A program made the position numbers and the translations under genes. A stretch of 64,000 nucleotides of DNA, from contig MU119405.1 in NCBI GenBank assembly GCA_014904845.1, forward strand, positions 37,515 through 101,514, given 5' to 3'. The notes beneath the pieces are model-generated. The model ran no database searches. It was not told the DNA's origin and saw only the letters and a list, made by a program, of their open reading frames with translations. Below, piece after piece: positions 11,805 to 24,159 of the stretch; position 1 is the stretch's first letter, and each line of letters opens with the position of its first letter. This DNA comes from Acephala macrosclerotiorum (lineage: Eukaryota; Ascomycota; Leotiomycetes; Helotiales; Mollisiaceae).

Positions 11805-13423
11805 TTTTGGAGTGGTTTCGGTTTGCGAGTTGTTGTTGGGGAGAAGTTTGTCTGGAGAGGAAGGTGGGGTTGATATAGTTCATAGTGGGGTCGACGAAAT
11901 AGGCAAGTCAGGCTTGACATGCAGCAAATCGGCAATTGTGATGTTGGCGGACACGCTGTCAGCGGTGAAGCTTATTGTTGTCGTGCTCGTGATCGGGTAT
12001 TCGCAAACCCCAGAAGATGGTTTCCAGACATGTCATCCGGAATTTTCGGTCAGATAGGCTTTCTAGTGGAATGTCAGCGAGAAGAATATTGCTGGCTAGG
12101 TATAGGCGTCAGTTTGACATCGAAAGAAGTGACTGCAAAGATTCCGTGCATTTGGAGCTTTGAAAAGAGACTTTCCTCTCGCTTTGGACGCTCTCGACCC
12201 TCAATTGGAGGTTCGTGAACGACGATTACAAGCATCGCCAGTCAGCGTCAGTTTGTGATGCAAGTGCATCGCAGTGACGGCAGCATAGTTGAAAGTTGCA
12301 TCAACATTCAAGATATCCGCCTCGGGACACAACGAAAGTTGAACGAATAAGACGGGAGAGAGCATGCAAAGGCTATCTGGGAAATAGCTTGTCTGATATT
12401 GTGCTTGCCTTCTAATGCCTTCTCACAATCTGGCTGTAGAAGACATCAAGTACTGGTCGGTATCATATCTGGAAAGCACCATCTTATGAAATGCAGTTCG
12501 CTTGATATATTCCCTTTACGTTGATCTAGGCTGTTGTCTCCGATGTATTTGTTCCCTTCGTCCTAGGAAAAATTGTTTCTAAGGACTGTATTCGGAGTTC
12601 TCCTCGCTTTGCTTGTCATATCATTGAGAGCCTGAATATGCGAGGTGTGAGGGCCGCTGATCTCCTCAGCTGTCGGCGTCTCTGGCCGGAGCAATGCAGT
12701 CATTGTCGTGCAGCCGTTGAATTTGCGGGAGAGACAAGCAATTATATTTTTCAGCCTCTTCTCCCATCTTGAAACTTGAAACGAGAATCACCTGATGCCA
12801 AGAACGACGAGCAGGTCAAAGATCCGCGCGACTAAACTATATTCGATGAACTATTGATTTTGGCTTGAGCTTGGGATGAATTGACGAATCATGGCTCGCC
12901 TCGCAAATTAACCTTTCCTCATCAATCCTCGCTCGCCTTTCCTCTTGGTCCAACAACACCATCGCTCGAACTCACTCACTTCAGCAGCCACGAGCCTCTC
13001 CCATCTCCCACTCGTTCCTCGGCTCCGTGATCTACGGAGCGGAGAATACCCTAGGTACGGTAAGTCGCCATCGCGGAAAAGGTTGCACAGCAAAGTTTTG
13101 CCGAGATGTGAACCCATCTCAGTATTCGAGTCTTCCTCCCCGTCGCTGTACGACCTCACCGTCGTCACTTTTTGCTGTCTCTCAATATCTGTTTGCAGCC
13201 TAGTCCTAGAGCAGTTTCCTCATATCTCAATTTCCCCAATGCTTTAATCATTTTTAGCTTTGCCTGCCGCCCCCAGATCTGCACCGATCATTTCCCCGAA
13301 CTCTCACAAGCTTGTAGGCCATTTCTCTCCAACCGTACCAGACGTCGACTCGCAGACGTGAAACGACGGATGCTGCTCCGCGCACGGTAGTCGGGGTGGT
13401 CCTCCTTTTCTTCGTCTGGAAAC
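11805..13423. other. Divergent intergenic region with a possible 5' leader intron
   Basis: The 1.6-kb head-to-head space between the FAD monooxygenase and the membrane-protein gene. No gene is recognisable. A strong donor-like GTAAGT at 13060 lies 360 nt before the next ATG and could start a 5' UTR intron of the downstream gene; an RNA read would settle it. Overlapping open frames around 12.9-13.4 kb look like chance frames in the leader. Confidence 0.45.
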
Positions 13424-14582
13424 ATGGCTTTCATCTTCACGATGCGCTCGACGGGGAGTGGCAAGGGTAGTATGCATCGACGAGATCCTGCTTCGGCAAG
13501 CTCTCTGCCGGCCATCTCAGAGGATGATGCTTCGTTCCTCGAGCCCAGAGCTCCTCCTGACATACCTGAAAGGGCGCTGAATCGACCTTCGACGAGGATA
13601 TGGGCGGCGGGAGCTCCGCCAATACACACATACGACCAGCCGCCGCCGTACAACCGCTTCGATGATGTATTTGGGCCGAATGGAGAGAATTTGGTAGATG
13701 TGAGGAAGCTGAAGGGCGTAAGGGATAAGAAATGGTTTGCAAAGAGAGGAGGGTGGAAGAGATTGGCTTTGATCGTGTTGGTTTTGTTACTGTGTATCGT
13801 GGGACTTGGTGTAGGATTGGGTGTTGGGTTGGCGCGAAAGCATAGCTCACCTTCGTAAGACCCCTCTGTTCTCTCGAAGTTCCCGTCTAACAGCTATCAG
13901 TGGCAAAGACAATGGCAGCAGCAGCAGTTCCCAAGGTGGTGCATCAGGCACGCCTAACAACCCCGCCACGAACAATCCAGCTTCCAACACCACCTTCCCA
14001 GCCGGCTCCTACAGATTCGACACCTTCCTCGATACCGTTGCCACGAATTGTACCTCCAATCCAAATACCTGGCTCTGCTACCCATACTCTACCTACGCAC
14101 AATCCCCCTCCTCATCCGCCGCGACATTCGACTGGATAATCTCCCCCGTCAACAACACAAACAACTACACCATCTCCTCCACCCAAAACTACTTTTCAAT
14201 AATCTTCACCAACCTCTCTCTCACCCTCCAAAAAGCCGGCGCCAGCGACGAACACTACTTCTTCCAAACCATAATGCAGAAGCCCACAAAACCGACCGTG
14301 CAACTTGGGAGCTCGAATGTAGTTAGTACATGCTATTTCAATTCCACCACCTTCCAAGGATACCTCTATACTAAGATGCCGAAATCGTATCCGAACAATA
14401 GCACAAATACAACGACTGAAGCTTTTACACCGTGGCCGTATGCGGTGAAGGTTGAGCAGGTTGCTGGTGCCGGGGCGGGGACACCAACTTGTCTTGGTCC
14501 GTCCGGGGAGAGCTTGGGGAATTTTAGTGTGGAAGATGGGACGCAACTTTGTGATTGTTTGTATTTGAATACGGGAACTTGA
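13424..14582 (+). CDS. Single-pass membrane protein with N-glycosylatable outer domain
   Basis: Two exons (13424-13854 and 13901-14582; intron GTAAGA...CTAACAGCTATCAG) give 370 residues. The first 113 are hydrophilic and Pro-rich (DQPPPYNRF). A clear transmembrane helix follows at about 114-137 (LALIVLVLLLCIVGLGVG), preceded by KRGGWKR, which by the positive-inside rule puts the N-terminus in the cytosol. Then comes a Ser/Asn-rich linker and an outer domain with many NxS/T sites and paired cysteines. Many ascomycetes have proteins of this layout, often annotated 'tat pathway signal sequence', an automatic label I do not accept as a function. Role unknown; surface or cell-wall sensing is only a guess. 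A second in-frame Met (residue 7) could be the real start. Confidence 0.78.
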
Positions 14583-16599
14583 TTTGATACCTTTGATCTT
14601 CGTCGTTTAGCGTGGGTGGATGGCGCTGGGGAGTGTTTTTTGTGTATATCTTACGATGTTTCGATAATGTGGAGAGCTGTATAAGTATGCTTCAACGGCC
14701 GACTTTAATTGGAGATTGGAGATGGATTGTATATACGAAGTATGATAGTGTGTAATTCGTAATGTATACAACATATTCTACGCATACTCTTCTGTTCATT
14801 CACTGCAGCTTCTGCTCATCTGTGAGTCATGATCTCGCGAGCGCCTACCGTACTTCGAGATTCCTATAAATAAACACCCTCTATGTTGGGGACTCGGTCT
14901 GGTTGATACTTAGTCAGCATAGCGCTATCTAGGCTACCGCCTTAAGGCTTATTGTAGACTAGATAGAATGAATCATCTTTCACTCTCTGATATCGTCCCT
15001 CGAGACTCTCCTAGACTTGCAGGGTGGAGTTGGGTTGGGGAGATGTGCTTGATTTGAATCGAGCACATTTGTTCACAAAGAAGGTTCAAGAACGTCAAGC
15101 TAGACTTGAGAAGTCCGGCGAGCTGAAGATGATTTTTCTAACTGTTGCTCTTAGCTGGGTTGACAACCTCATCATGCTCATCCTCCTCTCTTCCCTCTCC
15201 TTCCGTGTTCGAAGCATACCGACCCCTTGTATTGCTGTTGTCATTTTCTGCATTACTGTTAATAACTATCTTTTATTCCGATATCTTCAAGACTGCGTTT
15301 ACAACCGCAAGGTGAGGCCCAGATCCGCCCCAAAGTCAGCAACGAGCACCGAGCAATGGAACATAAGACCAGGCATACAATACCATGTGGTCCTACTAAC
15401 AGCACAGATCTACCACTTCTGACCAATAAAGCAGTCTTGATGATCGTTCGGATCCGTTCCAGGATCAAGGAAGATGAGAAACGTCTCAGCTTTAAAGGTT
15501 GTCGAGTCATTTGTCGCGTTAGTTGCATTTTCTCCCTTAGATTCCAACCCGGATTAATTCACGCTTCATCTTCCGACTTCCACATGCTGTGCAGTCCTTT
15601 GGTCCGTAGCAAATTTCTACCTCAAAACGGCTATAAAATTGATCACAACGCATCAAGAAGCTGCCTAGCAGGACATCACGTCCTATTCTTCACTGCCAGA
15701 TTTCTCCAGTGGAAATTTTCCTCCTCGAGTTGGTTCGAGCTATGCTTGGGGACTAGTCCATTCTTGAATTCTCTCTCCCCTTCTCTTACTGCGTTGATTC
15801 TTAACGCTGTCTGAGCTCTGACCTTGTTTTTGTCAATTCAATCACTGCTGTCAACATTCACCACCCGATTGCAAACTCTTTGATTCCTTTCCGAATCAAG
15901 AACAGGATCTGAGTTTTCTCTACGTGGCGAAAAGAATCGATATCGAGCAAGAGGCAAAGAAGTACCATGCCTAGATTTCGAGTACAAAGTGCATACTTCC
16001 TGTCCGTTGCTTCCTTGACACGTGTGTGCTCATACCCTGATTCGTGTGAGGACTGGAAGAACTCGGAAAGTCTGGCTTTTATAACTTTCCAGATCCGCTT
16101 GTCGTGATCTTCAGTTCGAAGGTTTGAGGTTTCTCATCATTCACTGGCAATCAGATCAGTAGTCTCAGCTTTCGAGCTACTCTGCTTTGAACGCGATGAT
16201 CGAAGTGATGCGAAAGGAAGGGGTGGGAAGCTATAAAAGTGTACTCACTGTCTAGTCTTCTTCCTTCATCCTTCAAAATGGGATGAGCGGGATCGGATTC
16301 TCCAAGGGAAGCTGTGTCTTCTGCATGTTTACGTTGATGCAGTTCTGTCATTCATTTGAGAATTCATGTGATGTTTTCTTGCATTCTCTCTATCTTCGAG
16401 TGTTTCATTTGAGTATGCCAAAATTGTGTATTCTTGCTGTCACGTCTACCTCTGCCGTCACCTGCAATCGCTACAACTCATCCTTCCAGCCTGCGGATAT
16501 TCTCCCAAGTCAGACCAAAAGCAGAAGAAAGACAAACCCCCAAAACAGTAGCATCACGCGATAGGTGGGGTCGGTTATTGGTAGAAGTCAGCTAGCTTC
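14583..16599. other. Noncoding region, no gene recognised
   Basis: About 2 kb with several stop-rich frames. The longest (15024-15422 plus, 132 codons) begins at GTG, has two hydrophobic stretches and no recognisable domain. TATAAA-like boxes recur at about 15640 and 16230, similar to the duplicated units downstream, so part of this may be further, more decayed copies of that repeat. Confidence 0.4.
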
Positions 16600-17534
16600 T
16601 TGGCTACCAAACTTGATAAGGGGGTCGAACGTGTCATCGATGCGGTGGTTGTTCGGCACAGAACCGAAGAGGATATTTATACCCTCCACACCTCACCTCA
16701 AACTAGGCAGCCTCGACTTGAATCGCTAGATGATGTTTTCCGGTGGATGAAGGAACCAGCGTCAATTGAATTCAAGACTTGCAATGTAAGGGTGTTTGAA
16801 GTATCTTCTCTTGAGGTAAGCGCATACCCCAGAAAGTGTATAAATCACTCTCGCCTTCTGCAATTGTTCTGCAACTATCCATGCCTCCTTCGAAGCCGCC
16901 CCTCGAACAGGCGCTTTGTGCTTTCAGTCCTTGCAATCTCACCCGCTTGTTCTAAACATAGAATCGTCCCTCTGCCTCTCGCTCCAAACTTATACTTGAT
17001 TCTGCTAAGCTGCTTCAATAAAAGGTTTCACTGCTGTCATTCCGGCGTTGGCTGTCAGATTCACCTCACGAGTTTCCATGGGATGCTAATTCAGCCCTTC
17101 CCCCTGGGGTACGCTACAGCGAGACAAAGAGTCAGGCTTCTTGTTCAGTGGCATCACGTGATAAATGAAGATGGTCTCTTTGAGAATTCTTCTCCTTGTA
17201 CATGAACTGCGGAGGTCATAATGGCGTGGTCGTTATAGTTGTTCGGCATAGATCGAGGAAAGAATTTATATATCCCTTCCATCCCCACAAACTTGCTTCC
17301 GTTGAGTCTTAAGTCCTTGTATAACGATTTCGAGTGAAAGTTATTGAGTGAATGTTTTCCGGTATCCTAAAGGTCGCCAGTTTGAAGAGTATCTCTTGCT
17401 TTGAGAAGTGCCCCCCTCGAAGACTATAAATTCACGATTGCCTTCTATCATTATTCCGCATCTCGACTTTGGTGGCGTTGAACTCCTGGGTGACGGGTGA
17501 CAGGTGATGCCATCGACTCTTTTCAATTCTCTCC

Positions 17535-20500
17535 CAGTGTGAGAAATTCAATAATACTCAATAACGAAAATGAGTTAAGTTATTCTATTTATGAGTAACA
17601 CGTGAGTTACTCTTATTCTATTCAATAATAATCATTATTATTCAATAAGTTATTGAATAAAATCACGTGCGAAGAAGCAATTTTACTTAATTAGTTAAAT
17701 ACGCGAAATGGCTTAGAGAGTAAATCTAATTAAATAGAGTGGCTCGCTTATTTAGACTTCGAATGTTTCGTTGACGTCGAAAACCAATAATTCTTCGAAT
17801 TAAAACTCGAAGAATTTATTTAATAATAAATCGAATAAATTGTTTAAAATTATTTTTTTCGAGATATAAATTTATTTAAATATTGAAAATAAATTTCGAA
17901 AATTTAAAGACTGAAATATTATTCGATTAATTAAATAATTTATATAATTTAACAATTTTCTCGAAAATAATTTTTATTTTCAATACAAATAATTTAATAA
18001 TAAATTAATTATATAATATTTCTTTGAGATTTTTTTATTAAAAAATTTTATTTTATTTTAAAATGTTTTATTAAACTAATAATATTATTAATCGATTTTA
18101 AAATACTATCGAATTTTAAAGTACACTTTTCAAGAAAATTTATTTCAAAAAAAAAACTTAAAAAAATTCAATTTAATTCGAATAATTTACGTATAATTAT
18201 TATATTTTATTTTAATTATTCGTAAATTTTCTTTTTTTTAATTATTTTTTTTATTTTTAATTTTAAAATAATTAATAATATTTATAAAAAAAATTAGAAA
18301 AATTAAATTATTAATTAATTTATTAATAATTACAAATTATATTTTAAGTATTTTTATAAAATATTTTATTTTCAATTTATAAATTTTAAAAATATTAATA
18401 TATTTTTTTATTATAATATTTTTTTAATATTTATAAAATATTTATTAATTTTTTTTTAAATAATTTTTTTAATATATTTAATTTTCAATAAAATATTACA
18501 AATATTATAATTTCTATAAAAATTAAAAAACGTTTTAAAATATTAAAATTCGATAAAAATTTATTTTGAAAATTATTATTAAATTTTTTTATATTTAATA
18601 ATTTTCTTTTTCGAGTATTTTTTAATACAATTTTTAAAATATTAATCGAATATTTTAATTTATTAATATATATTTTTTTTTATATTAATATTAATTAATT
18701 TTTTAATAGAAATATTTTTAAAATTTATAAAATTTTTTTTTAAAAAAAATAGAATTTTTTATTTATTAATAAATTGAATAAAATTAAATTTGAATTATAA
18801 AAATAAATTAATTCAAAAAATTTTTTTTTTTTAATTTTAAATATTTAAATTATTATTAATTAAAATTATTTTATAAATAAAAATTTTCAAATAAAATTTT
18901 ATAAAAAAATATATTAAAATTTATATAATATATTAAAAATTTTTGAAATTTAAAATAATATAATAAAATAAAATTAAAAATTAATTTATTTTTTTAAAAA
19001 ATTATAATATTAATTATTAATAATATTATAAAAAATAATATTTTTTTTAATAATATTTTAAAAAAATATTTATTGTTTTATTTATATTTTTAATATTATT
19101 ATTTAAAAAATATTAAAAAATATTATTAAAAGAAATTATATTTTTTTTAATAATAGAAATATTTATACAAAAAATAAAAAAAATAAAAAATTATTTAAAA
19201 AAATTTCGAATAAATTAATATTTTTTAAATATAAATATTTTATTAATTATTAATTTTTTAATTTAAATTTTTTTATTTAAAAAAAAATTCGAAAAATTAT
19301 TATTAATATTTGATATTTTTTTGAGAATTTACGAATATTTAAAAATTAAATTAATATTACAAAAATAAAAAAAATTCGAATTTTTCAATTTAATAAATTT
19401 ATTTAATTTTAATTTTTTAAAAATATATAAATATTAATATTTTTAAATTAAAAAATTCAATAGTATTTAATAAATTATATATTGATTTATTTTTTAATAA
19501 TAATTAAAATTATTAATATTACAATTTTTTAATTAATTTTTAATTAATAAAAAAAAAAAAAATTTAAAAATTTGTAAATAAATTTTTGAAATATTTATTT
19601 GAATTACGAAAAAAATAAAAAAAAAAAAATATTTAACGATATATTATTTAATATTTGAAATTTTTTAAATTTATAAAAATTTTAATAAATTTAAAAAAAA
19701 AATAAATAAAATTTTTTTTTTAATTTTTAATTTTGAAATTAAATAATATTTATTTATTTAATATTTAAAAAATAAATAAATAATTTTTTTTAATTAAAAT
19801 ACGAATATTATTTATATAATTAATAAAAATATAATTAAATTAAAAAAATATTATTGTAAAATTAATATTATAAATAATTCAAATAAAATTATATATATAA
19901 TTTTAATTTTAAATTTTAAAATTAAATAAAATAATTTAATTACTTTGTATTTAAATTTTGAATAAATAAATAATATTATTATTTTTTTAAAAAAAAAATT
20001 CAATTTATAAATTTATTATTTTAATTAATTTTAATTTTTAATAATTTTATTTTTTAATTAAAAAAATATTATTATAATAAAAAAAAATAATAATAATATT
20101 TATTTTATTATTATTAATATAAATAAAAAAAATAAATTAAATATTTATTTGAATTTTTTAAAAATTATAAAAAATATAAATTTTTTTTTTATTTGAAAAT
20201 ATTTATATATATTATTAATATATTTTTTTATATTTTTTTATAAAAAAATAATTAATATAAAATAAATTCGATTTTTAATTTAATAATTAAAAAATATTTT
20301 ACGTTTTTTTATTTTATTTTAAATTGTAAAAAAATATTTTTAGATTTTAATTATTTTAATATTTTTTAAACGTTTTATTTTTTTCAAAATTTTTTACTTA
20401 TTACAAAATATTGTAATAAAGTATTTAAAAATACTCTAAAGTAAGTTTTTTGTTTAAAGAATTGAAATATAATTATTAAAAAAAAATTTGAAATTTTTTT

Positions 20501-21605
20501 TTTTTTAAATTAAAATAAAAAAAAGATTTTAAAAATTTGTTTTATATTGAAAAAAAGTAATTTCTAAGTTTTCTTTTGATTCAAATCATAGATTTCTTTA
20601 GTCTTTAGTATATAAAATAAAAGAATTTTAAGTTTATTATTGTATTCAAATTCTATATAATATTATATACAAAATCACGTAATTATTTAATAATATTAAA
20701 TAATTACTAATTATTCTATTCTATTTTATTCAATAGTTTAATTATAAACTCGTTATTTTTACATCAGGAAAAATTTTTATATGCTAATTGGTTGCCAATA
20801 GTGCCAGCGGCTTGCCAATGGCGCGCGCTACGCAGTTATTGCATGTCTAAAACTTTGGCGCCTAATGATAGTCGATTGGCAAGTGGGTCTAAGCCCATAA
20901 GAACACTAAAACTCTCGGTTCTCGGCGGCTGCAGACGGCTGCGCGCGGCCTTTATGCAGCCACACTTAATCAATTGAGCCGCTCAGCCTCTAAGTGCCTT
21001 ATTTTAAGTTCTCAATACTCAACATTGATTAATTGTAGCACTCGCTCGCAGTACTTACTAGTACTCTCTACGCGCGTAAATTTTGCTTGAATCGATTGAT
21101 TTTACGATCAGATTTTAAATAGCGTTAATATTTTCAATTTTCATTCTTATCTATTTGCATGATTTATGAGACGGTGAAAATCTATTGATCGAATAAAGCG
21201 CGGCCGCTAGTTTCTTAGCGAAGAACATCAAAACTTAATAGCTCTCAACTTTGCAATTTAATATCTCAATGCGCGCTCGATAGATTTACTTGAAACTTTT
21301 ATAATAGACTAAATAAGTACTATAGATTATAAGTTTCAAATATCTAAGTATTTAGTCTTAAGCTGGTACTATTAGCAATGCTTTGGCACTATTAGCACTG
21401 GGCTGGCGCTGTTGGCACTAGACTAAAATAGCCGGTGGCGCTGGCAATCGACTAAGTTGCCATTGGCTCGCTAATAGCGCTACTAGCGCACGTGTCTTTC
21501 GGCAAAACGGCTGGCAAAAAATATTTTTCCTGATGTATTCTATTGAATAATACTCAATATTATTCAATAATTATTCAAATAATTGATTAATTTTTTTTCA
21601 CACTG
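17535..21605. mobile_element. RIP-mutated hAT-like DNA transposon, copy 1
   Basis: The ends are CAGTGTGAGAAATTC on the left and TTTTTTCACACTG on the right, so the outer 8 bases (CAGTGTGA) are inverted. Flanking octamers TTCTCTCC and TTTTCTCT differ only by two C/T changes and may be an 8-bp target duplication. Eight-base duplications and CAGTG ends fit the hAT superfamily. The interior is extremely AT-rich and stop-filled, so no transposase can be read. Without the nested insertion and one TA it measures 3295 bp, close to copy 2 (3354 bp). Copy 2 carries further C-to-T and G-to-A changes at many shared positions, the RIP pattern. The superfamily call rests on ends and duplication length only. 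Confidence 0.6.
20762..21535. mobile_element. 774-bp nonautonomous TIR element flanked by TA, nested in the hAT-like copy
   Basis: Terminal inverted repeats CATCAGGAAAAAT are perfect over 13 bases, with partial pairing beyond. TA dinucleotides at 20760-20761 and 21536-21537 flank it. The second copy of the host element has TTTTTATTTTATTAAATAAT at the corresponding site (about 59490), with a single TA and no insertion, giving a direct empty-site comparison. G+C content is normal, unlike the host, so it either arrived after RIP or escaped it. Near both ends are short related blocks (TTGCCAATAGTGCC left; GGCACTATTAGCA repeatedly right), typical of subterminal transposase-binding repeats. No coding capacity. 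TA duplication suggests a Tc1/mariner-type transposase supplied in trans, but the family is not identified. Confidence 0.75.
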
Positions 21606-21800
21606 TTTTCTCTTCCGGTTTTGTTAAGGCACCGAACTTGCCCTGTCTCTACTGCATTTTCGTGTTCCTTCTCTAGTTTTGTGAAGCAATATCATCGAGG
21701 ATAGAGAGGGGCTGCTGTCATTTCTGCAGTTGTTGTCAATCTTGGTCAGCGAGATCCATCGACTTCCACGCCGTCCAATCGTGACTCAACACCAAGTCAA

Positions 21801-24159
21801 GACAGAACCAGAAGGATACTGACCTCCTAACTCGACATCTTCGGTGGTGGCTGTCAATCTGAGTGATATATTTGATGATCTTGATGATCTGGTTGATTGA
21901 TTAAGGTGGTGAGATCTAGCTAGGTGCGGGGACATTATATCCATTGCAGTGCTTACTTAGCACTAAAACCACTCGAAAGTCTAATACGCCCCTTGTTAAG
22001 GAGCGCTGTAGAGAGACAAGGGCAGGCATTGCCAGAGCGACCACATCGCGAAGGAGGGGATCTTCGAAAATAGCGCGTTCGGGAGATGTAGGGGTATCCA
22101 TTGACGATGAATTGCGATTTTACGGCCCTCTGAAACGCTGACTGAGAAAGTCGAAATGAAAGTGGTTTGCTTCCTCAGGCTACAATATGATGACATAGCG
22201 CTGTGATGACCTCATGACCACAATACAGACGACAGTGTACAGATTAAATCTGTCGCAGCGATCGTCTTTGTCTGACGTTATACGGCAGCCTCTATCGCAG
22301 GGAAGCATGACTCCGACAACAGTCAGTGCGACTATTTGTGATGGATTGGATAGATTCGAGGGCATCAATGCCGCCGAATGGGATGAAGTTCCCGAGAGTC
22401 AGAGTTTGGCCGAGCAGTAGGCGATTACGTTTGCGAGGAGATTGAAGTTTGGTAAGATGGAAAATGAGATGGTACGACTGTCTACCTATTTTCGAGACCA
22501 GATTCACTCTATAGTAATACAATCGCTTGCAAAATCGACTTCGCCTCTTTCGCTTAAAAAGATTCTAACTATATTAGTCACTTTTGGTACTTGGTACCGT
22601 ACGTGTTTGTTATCCTATGTAGTCTATAGTATTGTATTGTATCGTACAAACGATAAAACGTCGAAAATTGAAATGTTCGATTTAAATCGATTAAATTATT
22701 GTATTAATTTTATTTAATATTGTAAATCGTTTATAAATTATAACGATAATTAATTCGATATATTTTTTGTTATTAACGCGAGTATTCGAGACTTTATAAA
22801 GCGTTTTCTATGAAATTAATTTATTTTATATACTTAAAAATAATTTTAATTAAATTTAAAAAAAATCGACGTTTTTAATAAAATATTATATAAAATAATA
22901 TAAAATAATACGTAATTATAAAAATAAATAATTTATTTAAAATAATAATTACTAATTATTCGACGTCGTATTATATATTTTATATTTAATTGTTTAATTC
23001 TCGATTAAATTTTATTATTAAAAATTAAAAATTAAAAATATATATAAAATTAATATTAAAATTATAATTAAAATATTATTAAATTTCAAATTAATTAAAT
23101 TTATACGATTTTTAAAATTTGTATATATTTATTATAAATCGTTTATATTTAAATTATTTAAAAAAATTTAAATCAATTATTATTTATAAAACTTTTTAAT
23201 TATTAAAACGTTATTATTTAAATTATTTAATTATAAATTAAAAAAAAAATTTAAATAAATAATTAAATAAATTACTCGAAATTTTAATAAAATTTAAATG
23301 TATTTTTTTTATTTAATAATTAAAAATTTTTATAAATAATATTTTTTGAAATAAATCGATTAAAATATATATATAAAAAGTATTTTAATTATATAATTAA
23401 AAAAAAAAAATTTTAAAAATTTTTAATTCGAATATTTTATTTATATTTTAAAATTATTTAATAATAATAATTTAATAATAAACGTATATATATAAATTTT
23501 TTTTTTTTAATTTTTTTTTTATTAAAATTATAAAAATATATACAATATAAATTAATTAATTTTAAAAATAATAAAAATTTTTTTTTTTTTTTTTTTATTT
23601 TTATAAATTTTTTTTTTTTAATTTTTTTTTTATTAAAATTATAAAAATATATACAATATAAATTAATTAATTTTAAAAATAATAAAAATTTTTTTTTTTT
23701 TCGATTTATTTTTTAATTAATATATAATATTAATTAAAATAAAATATTTTTCGCAAATATTAAAATTTTTATTATTATAAACTTTATAATAATAATAATT
23801 GTTTTTTTTTAAAATATTTAAAATATAAATATTATATTATTTAAAATATTTAATATTAATTATTAAAATTATTATATTAAATATATTGTTTTTTTAAATA
23901 ATTATATATTTTTTTTTGTATTTTTGAAAAAAAAAAATCGATAATATAAAAATGTTTAATTTGTTTTATTTACTATAAAAAAATTCGATTAAATTTATTT
24001 ATAATATTAAAATTAAAATTTTAAATTAAAAAAAATATTATTACATTTTTATATTTTATTTTCGTTGCAATTAATAATAATATCGAATTATAATAATTTT
24101 TCGAATTTATATTAATTCGATTTATAATAAATAAAAATTGAATAATAATTTTATTTTTA
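21801..24159. other. Noncoding flank passing into AT-rich RIP DNA
   Basis: 21.8-22.6 kb has near-normal composition but only short frames (for example 22214-22420 plus) that I do not recognise. From about 22.65 kb the G+C falls sharply and stops are dense. This AT-rich part lies downstream (minus strand) of the ankyrin remnant and may include its decayed 3' end. Confidence 0.45.
23490..23700. repeat. Tandem duplication of about 115 bp inside AT-rich DNA
   Basis: A block containing AAATATATACAATATAAATT and AAATAATAAAAATTTT is present twice, at about 23495-23600 and 23610-23700, almost without differences. The identity suggests duplication after RIP had stopped acting here, or an assembly or slippage product of the long T runs at the joint. 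Confidence 0.6.

Larger units (their letters stand above)
16600..21800. repeat. Diverged tandem duplication, second unit split by a transposon
   Basis: Unit 1 is about 16600-17180; unit 2 is about 17205-17534 plus 21606-21800. Shared landmarks in the same order are GTTGTTCGGCA, then GATATTTATA or GAATTTATATA, ATGTTTTCCGGT, a TATAAAT box before TGCCTTCT-like sequence, and CTGCTGTCAT. Unit 2 is interrupted by the hAT-like element. Function unknown; the units could be decayed copies of an older element or promoter-like segments. Identity is modest, so an alignment is needed to fix the limits. Confidence 0.45.

Noticed and set aside
15024..15422. 132-codon frame with hydrophobic segments
   Set aside because: Starts at GTG, has no splice support or recognisable domain, and overlaps an equally long frame on the other strand.
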